Assembly: GCA_903772945.1 (NCBI GenBank) | Contig: CAICTM010000474.1 | Location: 1-64,000, forward strand | Direction: 5' to 3' | DNA: 64,000 bases | Source of the DNA: Seminavis robusta | Taxonomy: Eukaryota; Bacillariophyta; Bacillariophyceae; Naviculales; Naviculaceae | In this document: in pieces, positions 9,259-21,159 of the stretch | Layout: the number at the start of each line of letters is the position of its first letter | How positions within the stretch are numbered: position 1 is the first letter of the stretch | Made by a program: the position numbers and the translations under genes | The notes under the pieces: model-generated | What the model was told of the DNA's origin: nothing | Seen by the model: the letters and a program-made list of their open reading frames with translations, nothing else | The model's database searches: none

Positions 9259-11267
9259 CTACTGTTCCATGCAGATCCCAGTCCCCCCATCACAGCATGT
9301 AGTGCAACATCCTTCGGGACAAGACACAAATGGTTCTCCTATGCTGGTTGCACCATCACTTCCCGTGATTGTGGTAGGCGCACAGTCCGCTACAAACTCA
9401 AGTCCTCGAGCATTCAAAACGTTTTCAAAGCACATGTCATCAGGAATGCTCCCTCTGAGTTCAGGATTTCCATTGATTGTGAAGTCTTCCACCCCTATCA
9501 GGGCTTCAAACTCCATGGGGATGCTACCTGTAAAGTTGTTGTTGGCCAACTTCAAATGATGGAGGTTCGTGAGCAATCCAAAGTTGGTGCTCAATGTACC
9601 CGCCAAGTTACAATTTTCGACAAGGAGGAACTTCAAATAGAGGCAATCCAAGAATAGCTCTTCAGGAATGGTGCCTTCAATGCTCGTAAATCCGATATTG
9701 AATTCATGTAGCCTGTTCACCAGCCCCAACTCTGATGGAATTGTACCTGACAATTCATTATTGCCCGCAAAATACAATGCAGGACCGATTTCAATATCAT
9801 TGTCCGCCTCCGTGTCAAGATCGTCTTCTTCGACTTGCCAGGCTAAAAGCCCAACTTCTGTGGGAATGGTTCCAGAGAGCTAGCCACCCAAATGCATATG
9901 AGGACGTGGTCAAGTCATTGGAGGTTGAAAACAACAGAACAGGACCACCTACCTTATTATCTCCAAGCCGAATATCCCTCGCATTTTTGGCGGAAAATAA
10001 TTCCGAAGGAATCGTTCCTGTAAAATAATTTTTGGAAATGAAGAGCAACTTTCCTTTGAAATGAAAAGGGCAACAGGTTCCGATGATAAGCAAGGAATCC
10101 GGGTCAAGAGGCATTGTCAAGATAACGCAACGTGCACATACCTTGAAATAGCCCAACTTCAGTCGGGATGGTGCCTGTCATTTGGTTGTCCTGAAAATGG
10201 AGTATACTCAATGATGGCATGGAGAAGACAGCAGAATTGATGGTTCCTGTAAAATTGCTATTTGAAAGCCCCAAACTGGTAAGAGCTGTCATTTTGTAAA
10301 TAGATGGAGGGATTGTGCCAGTAAAGTTTTGTGCTCGTAAAGTCAAGTAGGTTGCATGTGACAATAACCCCAGCTCACTTGGAAGTGATCCAGTGAAACT
10401 ATTGTCCCCTGTACAAACCAACCCATTGGCAGCAAAATGATACAGCCGAAATTTGGTGAGAGCATTGGTACCATAGCCAGAAGCACAGTTTGTGAATGAT
10501 TGACACTCACAGATATGAATTCCAGTAATATTTTCTGTATCTCCAGAACAATCGCATCCAGCCCACCGGCATTCAGGAACTCCCGACAACCATCGCTCAG
10601 TGAGTGACTCACGTCCCAGAAATTGAAAGTAGAATTCGTCTGTTTGTGCACCAGTGGCAGCGCCACAGAATTTCCAAGGGCTGGCTTGTGATGTACTGTA
10701 GTAAAACTGTGTCAAAATAAATCGTTGGAGTAGATGGTTGGAATCCGGAGGCAGTTGGCGGGGATCTTGATGGATGATCCAGTTGAGTGCTTTTTGATGC
10801 GGTTCCGTGCTGTCTGTGGAACCATCAAAGTAAGTGGTTCCTAAAACCTTTTCCAGCTGGGCTTTGATTTCCATGCCTTCCATATCTCTGGGGCTGAGTT
10901 CCTGTTCCTCTGAAGAGGAGCCCTTACTGCTGCAGTTGCCACTGCCACAGACTCCTGCCACAATGATTCCAATCACGACAAGCAAGGCCACGATGATATA
11001 AATGAGCGGCAACTTGCTGCCAGAACCTTCCGTTGTCTTGGACTGTTCCACAGGGACCGCATGCTGCTTTGCCTGATTCTCATCAACGGGACTGGCACTG
11101 GGCATGTTGGTGTCATCTTCCCTGCCATCCTCAATTTCCAACGGCTGCAGGGGATCGGGGATGGGGTCAGCATCGCCACCCATATGCTGAATCCCCGGGG
11201 TTGTTGCGGGAGGCTGGAGAGGAGCATCCTTCTCCATTACCCCATCGGGACGAAACTGGTCTTCCAT
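9259..11267 (-). CDS. LRR membrane protein, copy 1 (4 exons)
   Basis: Model: complement of join(9259..9879, 9953..10053, 10142..10408, 10511..11267), 581 residues. The ATG at 11267 (CAACCATGG) matches that of copy 2. About 90 polar N-terminal residues come first, then one membrane segment (LPLIYIIVALLVVIGIIVAG), a Cys/Ser linker, a conserved LLQRFILTQFYYST region, and LRRs of plant type (LxxNxFTGxLPxELGLL). Introns of 102, 88 and 73 bases have GT-AG ends and interrupt the repeats at the same codons and phases as in copy 2 (29923-31885). The N-terminus is probably cytosolic and the LRR outside, as in the many diatom LRR surface proteins; partner unknown. The first intron is a stopless multiple of three, so its retention would add 34 residues. 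Last exon is 30 bases longer than in copy 2. Confidence 0.85.
10409..10510 (-). other. Stopless 102-base intron in LRR copy 1
   Basis: Donor GTGAGT and acceptor TACAG. Splicing gives the repeat IHIWDNSFTGSLP, matching the spliced form of copy 2. The intron is exactly 34 codons with no stop in frame, whereas the equivalent 85-base intron of copy 2 has an early stop. Confidence 0.75.
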
Positions 11268-12353
11268 GGTTGCTTGCACTGATTGTCTTCCTTGTTCAGA
11301 TTGGGATGCTACCAGATACGTACACTATGAGAAGGAAACAACACAAGTAAAGGAAGCGAGGTGAGAGGTGTGGGGCAGTTGATGAACTGATTTGCGTCAG
11401 AAGCGGTGGCTTGGATTTCTAAATGAAGGACGGTCATTTCAGAGAATCTATATGAACATACGCAAACCTTGTTCATTAGATTTTGAGCTTACCTTTCAAC
11501 TGAGCGGCAGATCCCAAGCATGGAGGAGTTACTTTTTAATTATTAATAAATACATGTACATGTAGATAGACTTGTACTGCGGTACCGGTACCGGTACCGG
11601 TACCGGTACCGGTAGCAGCAGATCAACGTATGCGGAGCATCCTGCCAGACATGTTGATACCTTGGTTTTATATGATCTACCTTGGGAGCACCTCTTCCGC
11701 AAAGCCCAAAAATCTTTAGTTGCACTGTAGACTACCGTACCAGAGTGCCTTGAAGTACTACAATTGTTGTAGCTACCAGTAGGGTACACTACCGGTACCG
11801 GTAGTCCACTGGTATTTCTCACTTGCTTGGTGGCATGAGCTGTGGTATGTCAACCCTGTCACTGTTCTTTAGAAAAAAAGGTGAACCACGTCTCAGGGTC
11901 CAGGTGTTCTTTCCAGCTTTTCCCTAGAATCCCATGTTCCAGTAGCTATGAGTAGCAGCCAGCTATAATAGCTAGATCTATAGAGATTTGACTTCTTGGG
12001 ATAGTACCGGTACCGTAGGGAACGGTACCGCACCTGGTACCTGGTAGCGCTGATGAATGGTACAGGTACGGTAATCTTCAGAACAGGGGTGAACCACACT
12101 AGTTTGTCAGACGGATGACTTGGAACAAACCAGCAAAGCCTTTCGAACACCAGCTCCTATTCACAGTTCCATCTTCTTCTCTTTCTCTGCATTCCGCAAA
12201 GGTTCCAAGAAGTGAAAAGAAAGCTCAGCCTCTTGTACCGGTACCGTACAGCAAGACTAGTCTACCAGCCAGCAACGGTAACCTCTCCTCAAACCCAAAG
12301 ACCGAGTACTAGTATTCTGGAAGGGTCAAACAACACATATACAATAGCCAACA
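11268..12353. promoter_or_regulatory. Divergent intergenic region between two LRR genes
   Basis: Must hold the promoters of the minus-strand LRR gene and the plus-strand LRR/DUF285 gene. The first 90 or so bases (11268-11360) resemble, in reverse, the leader of LRR copy 2. The rest is rich in ACCGGTACC words (11777-11795, 12004-12015, 12236-12247) and includes the hexamer array at 11581-11613. Confidence 0.55.
11581..11613. repeat. GGTACC hexanucleotide microsatellite
   Basis: Five perfect GGTACC units plus GGT. The unit is its own reverse complement, so the array can form a hairpin on either strand. Confidence 0.95.
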
Positions 12354-15300
12354 ATGGGCAAAATCCAAGACACGGACGACAAGAAGAAGAAGAGGCCACG
12401 TCGAGGCACCAATACCAGTGATGGCAGCACAACAGGGGATGTGTTGGAGTTGATTCGAGAACATCAACGGGGGAGCACCGATGAGGAAATCAAGGCGGCC
12501 GCCAAGACAGGCCAGACGCCCATGGCACCAGGAGAAACAACCACTCGAAGACGACCTCCTCGCAAGACACGCTCGACACCCGTGACGGCCCGCGAAGCCG
12601 AACTCATGAGGACATCCACAACGGCAAGACGACGACGAAGACCGACCACCAGTGGTAGACCCTCCGTGAGAACTTCAACCAGTACAGCTACTAGAAGTAG
12701 TACTACGAGTATTGCACCCCGCAATGGCGAACGACAACAACGGCGCATTCGACCTTTGAATCGAACACGGACCGATCCCCCACAACGACCGCCCAAAAGG
12801 ACTCTATCGAGGAATAGTCGTCGCACTCGTAGAGATTCCGACGATAGCGGGGATCTGGATGCCGAAGTGTTGTACGCCATTGCACAAGCGCAAAACAGCA
12901 GCAGCAAAGATGCACCATCAAGCAGCAGAAATGATCGGGACGAAAAACTGCAGGCCAAGACGAGGCAATTCGATGCAGCCAAGGGGGAAACCAACAAGAA
13001 ATCAGCTGCTCCCAAAAAAACAACGGGCCCTCTGTATCCCACAATAATTCCAGAAAATGACAAGGGCAATCTAGTTGCAGCAGAGGATCTGGTGCCTCTG
13101 TACCCCTCACAACGAGATGCGGCGCTGAAGAAGGAACCGCGAGCTGTAAGGCCCACAACAAATAACGCTGTTGTGGGTGCTGCCAGAACCAAGACAGACC
13201 TCAACAACAACAAACCCATTGGAAAGCGGAGGCTTTATCCATCGGTGCCAGACAACGAATCGGACAATCTGTCAGCAGCGGACAAGATTGTTCCTCTGCC
13301 AGCATCCAAGGAAAAGGTTGCCTACAAGAAACAAACCCAAAAGGCAACAAATCCAGGTGCTGTAGGTGTTGGTGTTGCGACGTCCAAGTCTGTAGACAGA
13401 CAGACCGGTCCTGCTACCACCGTCGCGGACAGTGAGTCAAACAATCTGCGAGGTTCTGCTGATTCCGAGCAGAGTGGGGATGAAGTGGACCGTTTTGAAG
13501 ACGACGACTTATTGGATGAGGATGAGGATGAGTTTGACGATGAAGATGAAGCTGAGTATGACGAGGAGGAAGACGAATCGGGGCGACCTGGTGCCTATTC
13601 CGAAGCACCTGGTGGACACACCACACGAAACGTTGCCATTCGACCTTCCATCATTAATCGTGGCAGAAGCAACACACTTCACACCGAACACAGTAATTCC
13701 ACACTAGATTTTATGGAGGAAGACGAAGCGTCGTGGGACGACGAAGATTCCTCCATGATGGAGGACGACGACGAAGACAATCCACCGGGTGGAGACTACC
13801 TCGTCCAGGCCACTCTGGTGGAAGATGACAGTCTTCGAAGAGAACCTTCCCGAGATTCTGCCGACATGGCCCCGTTGATAGTGGCTGCCCAACCGGCCAG
13901 CAGTTCCCTGGAAAATCTGCTAAAGAGCAAACGAGTTCTAGGATGTGGTCTGTTGGCCCTCCTCATTGTCGCAGGGTGTATCACCGTGGGTGTCGTATGT
14001 GGTACGGGCAATTGTTCATCAGCCTCCGTTGACAGAGACGGCCCCCCACAAAGTCCATTCATTGCGGTGCCATCGGATCCGCCAAAGGACCCTTCCACAG
14101 CAACTGTGTTTCCAAGAAATGACACCACAACTCCTCCAACAGCAGACACCAGCAGTCCCTCCTCTCCCCCAACGGCTCAGAGTTCCAGCGCACCAAGCGC
14201 AATTTTGGATGTCTTGGAGGGTCTAAATCTGCCCGAATACACACGCAATGCTCTCACGAATCCGTCATCCCCCCAAGCACAAGCGTATGATTGGCTGAGG
14301 GAGGACGCTGCAACCTACGGAAAAGAACGCCTTCTTCAACGCTTTGCGCTTGCCACCTTGTATTACGGGACGCAAGGCGACAATTGGAATGCAAAGGATG
14401 GTTGGCTTTCGCACTCTGAAAGTGAGTGTTCGTGGTGGATGGGGCAGCCCGCGTCAAGGTTGCAAAAGACATGCGACGATTCATCCAACTTGAAGCACCT
14501 CGTTCTGGAGCAAAATGAACTCGCTGGGTCCCTGCCTCCAGAAGTGGGGTTGCTCTCTTCTTTGGAGTTCTTTGACCTGTCCGGGAATGCACTCAGTGGG
14601 GAGTTGCCTGTTTGGGATTCCCAGTCCGGAGACACCACGCTGAGGACACGAGTTCCCGCGACCATGATAGAATATCGTTTGGCAAGAAACAGGTTTTACT
14701 CTACCATACCCACAGAAATTGGTCTGTTGACATCCCTACAATCCATTGATTTACAACTGAATTTCCTTCTTGGCAGCATTCCACCAGAGTTGGAAAATCT
14801 AAGCGACCTGAAATTCTTTTCCGTCTCTACAAATCCAGAACTGACCGGGACCATGCCTTCGTCCCTGTGCAGCATTGAGAACCTTCATTTCGAGTGCTCC
14901 AATGATTTGTGCGGTTGCCAATGCGAATTTTGTAACTCGGAAACAGAATCACCGACCGAGACACAATCGCCGACCGAGGTAGAATCATCCTTGAGCTTTG
15001 ACTGGGATTTTGCCGATTTTCTGGCTCTGCCACAATACACAAGAGATGCTCTGCAGAATAGATCCTCCCCTCAGTTTCGTGCCCATGAATGGGTCAAGGA
15101 GGATTACAATGCTGTACCGTATGGCGCTGAAGAACTGCTTCAGCGATTTGTTCTCGCTACTCTCTTTTACAGCACAGGTGGTGAAAACTGGAGGGAAAAC
15201 GATGGCTGGATGTCACACCAAGTAAATGAATGTTCTTGGTGGATGGGTAGTGCGGGCGTGATGAATGATCGGTGGATCCCAGAAGAAGTTTGTGATCAGT

Positions 15301-17902
15301 CACGATCCTTCAAAATGCTGGGTCTTACTGAAAATGGACTTGTTGGAACAGTGCCGCAAGAAGTTAGCTTGCTGTCATCTCTGGAGCACATTTACTTGTC
15401 TGGGAATCAGCTCACCGGTCCATTGCCTATATGGGAGTCTCAATCTAGCCTGCCATTCTTGCAGACGATGTATCTGTCTGGGAATCAATTGGCATCTACA
15501 ATCCCTTCAGAAGTCAGACATCTGACGTCACTGCAACATCTGGACCTTTCTTCCAACAAACTTTCAGGACAACCGCCATTGGAAATTGCAGAGCTCAGCA
15601 ATCTGCTTGAAGTCATCCTTGGAGAGAATGCTGATCTTTCTGGGACGATCCCTGAAGAAGCGTGCAACGTAGTCTTGTTTGATTGCTCAAGCAAGTTGTG
15701 CGGGTGTGACTGTCCCTGCACCCCATCAGTGCCAATGGAGCCAGCCAGTGAACCAGCCAGTGCACCGATCGCTTCGGTGGATTCCCTAGAGCTCCCACAG
15801 TACACAAGAGATGCCCTGCAGAACACTGCATCTCCTCAATCAAAGGCATATGAATGGCTGAAGGATGATTTCGACATTGCAGGAATTTATGACGCTGATC
15901 GCTTGCTCCAGCGCTTTGCTCTTGCAACCCTGTTCTATAGTGCGGGTGGTGAAAGCTGGGATCACAGGGGTGGTTGGCTCTCTTCCGACAACGAGTGTAC
16001 CTGGTGGATGGGTTCAAAATCAGTTGGCTACTGGCCAGCTGAAGTATGCGATGAATCATCGTCATATGTCATCATGGTTCTAATTGAGAATGGTCTGGTT
16101 GGCACTATTCCACAGGAGATTAGCTTGCTATCATCTCTTGAACAGATGCACTTGGAGGATAATCAGCTCAGTGGGAGAGTGCCTGTTTGGGAGTCTCAAC
16201 AACCCATTTTGGGGGCTTTGTATCTTGCTCGGAATGCATTTTCATCTACCATTCCGACGGAGATTGGGCTACAAAGTTCACTGTCATTCCTTGACGTCAG
16301 TGCCAACCAGTTGACGGGTGCTGTACCACGAGAAATTGGCAACCTCCGTGACCCAGTTGAAGTCAACCTGTTGCAAAATGATGGCCTTTATGGAACCATT
16401 CCCGCCTCCCTATGTGGCATTCCGTCTCTTAAAGTTGGATGCTCAGATATTTTGTGCGGATGTACATGTCCCCCCTGTGTTGCTTCATCGATGGATTCCA
16501 TGCCATCAGTTAGTTCGCCACCAAGCGCGGGCCCAGTTGCTCCGATTCCATCGCTGTCCAATGATTCACCCCAAGAAACAAGTTACGAATGTTTTGGCAC
16601 GAAAGATGATTTGGACATTGCGCTAGATTCCGACTACGCAGACACCAGCGGCGACATCTACAACTCGTATGGGCCGATTGAAAACTGGTGTTTCAAAGCA
16701 AATGTGAACAACTTTACCGCGTTGTTCCTGAACAGAAGACTAACACACGACATCAACGCCTGGGTAGGTCGACGTCTGGCTTCTTCACCACTCATAAAAA
16801 TCTGTTGTGCCATCTCAGCCTTGTTCCTTTTGTCTGCTGCTAAAAGGACGTATCGGTAAGAGATTCGATCGGTCTTTGCCATGTGATTTTGAAACTTTTT
16901 GTGTCTAACCGGAACTATGGGCTTAGAGTGTGCGCGAGATGGACTACATGTTTTGGAATGGTGAATACACCGGATCGCTCTCTAGCTGGCATGTTGCAGT
17001 AAGTAGTTCCTGTACGTGCTTGCGCCACGACTTTGCTAGCGTCTCACTCCGCACCTCCAAAGCGAGTAACAAGCATGTCGGGTTTGTTTTGGAACACTAG
17101 CTCCTTCACAGACGACCTAAGCAGCTGGGATGTGAGCAAGGTCAAATGGATGACCCAAATCTTCGCAGACAATTTTGCATTTGTCGGGGATGTATCGACG
17201 TGGAAGACCTCTAATGTATTCTTTATGGCGTCAGCCTTCGCCGGTGGCGTAAGTGGTTCACCGAGTGACAGTCTGCTAGGTCGTTCATGCAGCCGGGGGT
17301 GGCACTCATGTTTCCCGTTTTCCTACAGACGTTCAATTCTGATATCTCTCAATGGGATGTATCTTCTGCTGACAGCTTCAACGTGGTGAGTTCCACCCCG
17401 GGGGGAGGGGCGGTTAGGCGGATCAAGAGTAGCGACCTAACACGCTACAACTCTTTCCAACGAAAGCTTTTTGCTGGGAATCCCGCCTTCAATCAAGATT
17501 TGAGTAGCTGGGATGTGCAGAGAGTGACCGACTTTAGTCTCACGGTACGCAGCCAGCAGGTCCTGTGGACGCGTCATGTGGCTCGACAGAACCTCACTTT
17601 GATCTTGTCTTCGCGGATTCTTGTGGTCGGATCTCGTTTGCCAGTTTGATGGGGCCACAGCGTTCAACTCCGACATTAGTGGCTGGGATGTGTCAAGTGG
17701 CATGGACTTTTTTAATATGTTTTCGTCTGCGTTCGAGTTCAATCAAAATTTGTGCGGTTGGAAAATAAACGCAGAAGCCAATGTCACGGAAATGTTTTCT
17801 ATGAGCAGCTGCGAATCAGAGGCACCTCCCGATCTTCTGGCAGACCCCAAAGGGCCACTCTGCGCTGAGTGCGAGGCGGGCAATATCTTCGATAATGGTT
17901 AG
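12354..17902 (+). CDS. Giant surface protein: three LRR modules plus DUF285 repeats
   Basis: Model: join(12354..16763, 16927..16998, 17063..17248, 17329..17385, 17467..17544, 17645..17902), 1,686 residues; all introns are phase 0. Residues 1-528 are charged, with a basic start and acidic runs, and hold a twice-repeated LYPxxxPxNxxxNLxAAxxxVPLxxS block. A membrane segment follows (about 529-551, GCGLLALLIVAGCITVGVVC), then a Ser/Thr/Pro linker. Three tandem modules come next (about 622-860, 892-1121, 1144-1374). Each opens with YTRxAL and LLQRFxLATLxY, has an ECxWWMG motif, then LRRs, and closes with CGCxC. After that come five or six BspA-type repeats (FNxDISxWDVSxVTDM), as in DUF285 surface antigens. 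The LRR part is one exon and the DUF285 part is cut into small exons. Likely a surface or adhesion protein with its N-terminus in the cytosol; partner unknown. Confidence 0.82.
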
Positions 17903-18295
17903 GAGCTCTGGAAATGCTTAAAAACCGTCTCGAAGGTGGAATACAGAGTTATACCTTTGCCTTCTTCTGAGTGGTTGGTGTCAACCAGCTTCGTTCTATT
18001 CAACTGCCGCCCGGTTACCGGCTAGCCCTCGGGGTTTCATGCTCCGGTACGATGCCAAAGGTTGCCCTACCGACAACAATACTCCCACTCTGGTATTTTG
18101 TTGATGTACCGGTACCCATCCTGCGAAGCTGGTTGCGCCGCTTTCGTGGACACATTCAAGGCACAGACTAAGCAGTATGAGGAACAATTATTTTATGATC
18201 AGAGCTATCATAGAAACAGCTTGCCGACTGGAAGAGACGTGAATAGGAAAGTATATCAAGTTGTCTTATTAAAAATGGTTGTGCCTCGGTATTGA
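17903..18295. other. Intergenic between convergent genes
   Basis: No gene seen; holds the 3' ends of the LRR/DUF285 gene and the beta-propeller gene, and one GTACCGGTACC word near 18105. Confidence 0.5.
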
Positions 18296-20713
18296 TTACA
18301 TCATAGTTGCAGCCATGCCAACAACTCCGAAAACTGTTACATTCTCATGAGGGATGTTATCAGTAACAATCTCTACCAGATCAATATCACAGGAAGAAGG
18401 TGTGATCTCAAAGATGTGAATGCTGGGTTGACCATCTGAACGGTGGCCAGTGCTAAGCACATAAAGGAATTCATCCACGATAGACATATCAAGGGGTGCA
18501 TCCAGAATGGCTGCCACAGGTTGCACCAAACCGACTTCTCCAGAATAAGCATCAACTCTCAAGCTTGAAAGGGAATTGGCATTTCCATTGTTAGTGGTGT
18601 AAGCGCAACCACTTTCAGCATGGCGCCTGATCCAACAGGTGGCAGTTTGAAGAGTTCCCTCTGATGAGGTAATGTTTGTCAATTCACCAGTTGCAGAGTT
18701 GATCTCATAAGAGCTGACCCCTCCAGCATTGAGAGTTGGGCCTTGGACTGCTGGGACTCTGGCGGCAGTACCAAAAGCTTCAGTCACAAGCAAGTTGCCT
18801 TGATCATCAAACTCAAAGGCAAAGGGAGTGAAACCAACAGATCGAGTTCGCGTGGGTTCTCCCAAAAGACCAGTTGTGTAGTCAATGGGGTACAGCAAGA
18901 TGCTTCCTTCAGTGGTACCCTTTATCAACACAACAAGATGCGAACCATCTGGTGTAAAGCCAATTTGAGCTGGGGCTACCAGGAAGAAGGGTGGATTCTG
19001 GCCATCGGTGATGTTGAGGGATACTGTGGACCCTGCAACGGGTGTCAAAGTGCAGCTATGGTCTTTGATGAAGCCAGTGATGCTCCCATCACCGCCAGCA
19101 TTCAAGACGTACACAAGATCGGCGTTTTCAGCGACACTCAACGGGAAGGCTCCACTCGTGTTGTAGACTCCTGCCGCAACAAGCTCATTTGGTTTCACAG
19201 CAAAGCTTGTCACAGAATCAGATCCAGCATTGACTGCCAAAATGCACTCATCATTGGTGGTCACGATCAAGGAATCTTGAGAAGCAAGAGGATCATTGGG
19301 ACCTTCCTGTGCAGCACCTCCTTTGCCACCAGTGGGGAAAGACCTAATGAAGTGGATGGTGCCATTTTGGTCGTCACGGCTGAACATTAGAACCTCGTTC
19401 ATTGTTTTGGCATTGGTCATGGTGAACACATGGCTTGTTGGTGCAACAGCCCCAGAAGATGGATCGACCGGGTTGGATGGAGTTTCTGTTATGGGGCCTT
19501 GAGAAGACGGATCAGCTGTAGCAGGGGCCAGAGAAGCTGAGGTTCCTGTGACAGGATCCTGAGTGGATGGTTGCTCAGTGAGAGTGGAAGAGCTAGAAGG
19601 TCCAGATGTTGGCTGGAATCCAGTGGAGAAAAAGGATTCCAACCGAGTGTTGCATTCTGCGAAGCTCAACCCTATTGCAGGATCACGTGAGCAAAGGCTT
19701 TGATGAACAGTCATTTCTGGATTCAAGGATGCAACCTCAATGCCCAGTTGCACATTTCCAGTAGTTTGGATGAGTGCCTTGTACTGCGCCCCTTTGGTAC
19801 ATAGGAAACTGCGAAGGAATGGTGGGTTGCTGGTCACGACTTCACCACAGTTGCCTGCACCAAAGGCCAAGTAGACAATCTCCAACAAGTCCAGTTGCTC
19901 AGTGCCAAGCTGTGAAGATGTCAGGTCCTCTCGTGAAATGAGAGGGGTGCTAGGTTCCAGGGTAGCAGCGCTGGGCGCAGGGGTCGTTGCCGATGACTGA
20001 CTAGTAGGAGGATTGGTTGTTGGGCTGGGAGTTTCTGGTGCCTGAGTAGGAGGGTTGGTTGTAGGATTGGGAGTTTCTGGTGCTTGAGATGGTGTCTTGG
20101 TCGTTGGGCTGGGAGTCTGGGGTGCCTGAGTTGGTGGTTTGGTCGTTGGGCTGGGAGTTTCTGGTGCCCGAGTAGGAGGGTTGGTTGTGGGGTTGGGAGT
20201 TTCTGGTGCCTGAGTTGGTGCTTTGGTCGTTGGACTGGGGGTTTCTGGTGCCTGAGTAGGAGGGTCTGTCTTGAGTGTTTGAAAGCCAGAACAGAATGAT
20301 TGCAAGTTCAAAATGCATTCAGCCTCTTCCGTATCAGAAATGCCGTCCCTGGACTCTTCAATGCCACGGCTAGCATCACGGTAGATGCAAGTGTTGGTGC
20401 TACCAGTGCAAAACCTGCCGGCACAAGCTCTCAAGTCACGTTGACTGCTGCTTTCCGCAATGAGCCCCCCCCAGGGAAATCCGGTTTGGGCAGCAAAAGG
20501 AGCACTGCAGACATCTACAGGGACTCCTCCAAAGCTGGATTGAAGATCTTCAAAAGTAAAGCATGGGCACTGGCTCCCAGGGACACGGCGGGTGAAAGGG
20601 AAATTCTGGTCCAATTTGCGCTGCGAGCTTGCGCCATGACGAAGCCCATGGCCAACTGCAGTGGAGCATCCCAAAAGTACTGTTAGTGTAGCTAAACTGA
20701 GGCTGGTCTTCAT
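18296..20713 (-). CDS. Secreted beta-propeller protein with Pro/Thr stalk
   Basis: An intronless 805-residue protein with an N-terminal signal peptide (residues 1 to about 20). Next comes a Cys-rich region (about 48-142), then six tandem 14-residue P(T/S)xAPxTPxPTTxx repeats (152-235), a second Cys-containing region (about 250-370) and a Ser/Thr/Pro linker. From about 430 the sequence has repeated blade-like units (SLIVTTNDECILAVN, SVAENADLVYVLNAGGDGS, IGFTPDGSHLVVLIKG) like lactonase-type seven-bladed propellers. No catalytic residues could be assigned. The stalk looks like an O-glycosylated spacer, so cell-wall or extracellular use is inferred. It is divergently paired with the oxygenase at 21160. 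Confidence 0.75.
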   Translation of the reverse strand: MKTSLSLATLTVLLGCSTAVGHGLRHGASSQRKLDQNFPFTRRVPGSQCPCFTFEDLQSSFGGVPVDVCSAPFAAQTGFPWGGLIAESSSQRDLRACAGRFCTGSTNTCIYRDASRGIEESRDGISDTEEAECILNLQSFCSGFQTLKTDPPTQAPETPSPTTKAPTQAPETPNPTTNPPTRAPETPSPTTKPPTQAPQTPSPTTKTPSQAPETPNPTTNPPTQAPETPSPTTNPPTSQSSATTPAPSAATLEPSTPLISREDLTSSQLGTEQLDLLEIVYLAFGAGNCGEVVTSNPPFLRSFLCTKGAQYKALIQTTGNVQLGIEVASLNPEMTVHQSLCSRDPAIGLSFAECNTRLESFFSTGFQPTSGPSSSSTLTEQPSTQDPVTGTSASLAPATADPSSQGPITETPSNPVDPSSGAVAPTSHVFTMTNAKTMNEVLMFSRDDQNGTIHFIRSFPTGGKGGAAQEGPNDPLASQDSLIVTTNDECILAVNAGSDSVTSFAVKPNELVAAGVYNTSGAFPLSVAENADLVYVLNAGGDGSITGFIKDHSCTLTPVAGSTVSLNITDGQNPPFFLVAPAQIGFTPDGSHLVVLIKGTTEGSILLYPIDYTTGLLGEPTRTRSVGFTPFAFEFDDQGNLLVTEAFGTAARVPAVQGPTLNAGGVSSYEINSATGELTNITSSEGTLQTATCWIRRHAESGCAYTTNNGNANSLSSLRVDAYSGEVGLVQPVAAILDAPLDMSIVDEFLYVLSTGHRSDGQPSIHIFEITPSSCDIDLVEIVTDNIPHENVTVFGVVGMAATMM
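20009..20260 (-). repeat. 42-base coding minisatellite, six units
   Basis: Six 42-base units in frame inside the beta-propeller gene, each coding a 14-residue Pro/Thr repeat with S/N, K/N and Q/R variation between units. Confidence 0.92.
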
Positions 20714-21159
20714 TGTAGTAATGGCTGTTGGTTGGTTTTGAGTTATTGGTTTTCAATGTTGTGAGATGATGATTGCGGTCACTGCATTATCGTACGGTAG
20801 GTTGACTGGGTTAGCAGACCCATACTTCACTGCAATAGCACAAGCCCCGTCGCTCCCACTCGTTTCCGGCTCTGAGTTACGACGGACACAGCGAAAGACA
20901 AACTCACTGGTTATCGGTGGGAGCTTGGGCATGTTGCGTTTGGAGAAAAACCCCAAATAGTTCCCAGAAGATCTATTCGAGTAAAACATTCGAAATAATT
21001 CGAGTGATTTCTCGAATTGATCGGGTTCTCTGTGGCCCGGCGCTTGGCATTGTGGCATCCACTCATTTCAGCTCTCCTTTTCTTGTTCAACCTTGTTGGG
21101 AGGTGTCTGGACGTCCATTTTATATTCGGACTTGTATCGTAGGAGAAGCAAAAATCAAG
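20714..21159. promoter_or_regulatory. Divergent promoter region with shared 17-base word
   Basis: 446 bases between two divergent ATGs. The word TCACTGGTTATCGGTGG at 20904-20920 recurs with one change (TCACTGGTTATCGGCGG) at 24460-24476 in the other divergent promoter. The frame of the downstream oxygenase is open through part of this region, but with no ATG before 21160. Confidence 0.5.

Noticed and set aside
12464-13219. 251-residue frame antisense to the LRR/DUF285 gene
   Set aside because: Its Leu/Val/Ser bias is the expected complement of the Arg/Lys-rich N-terminus.
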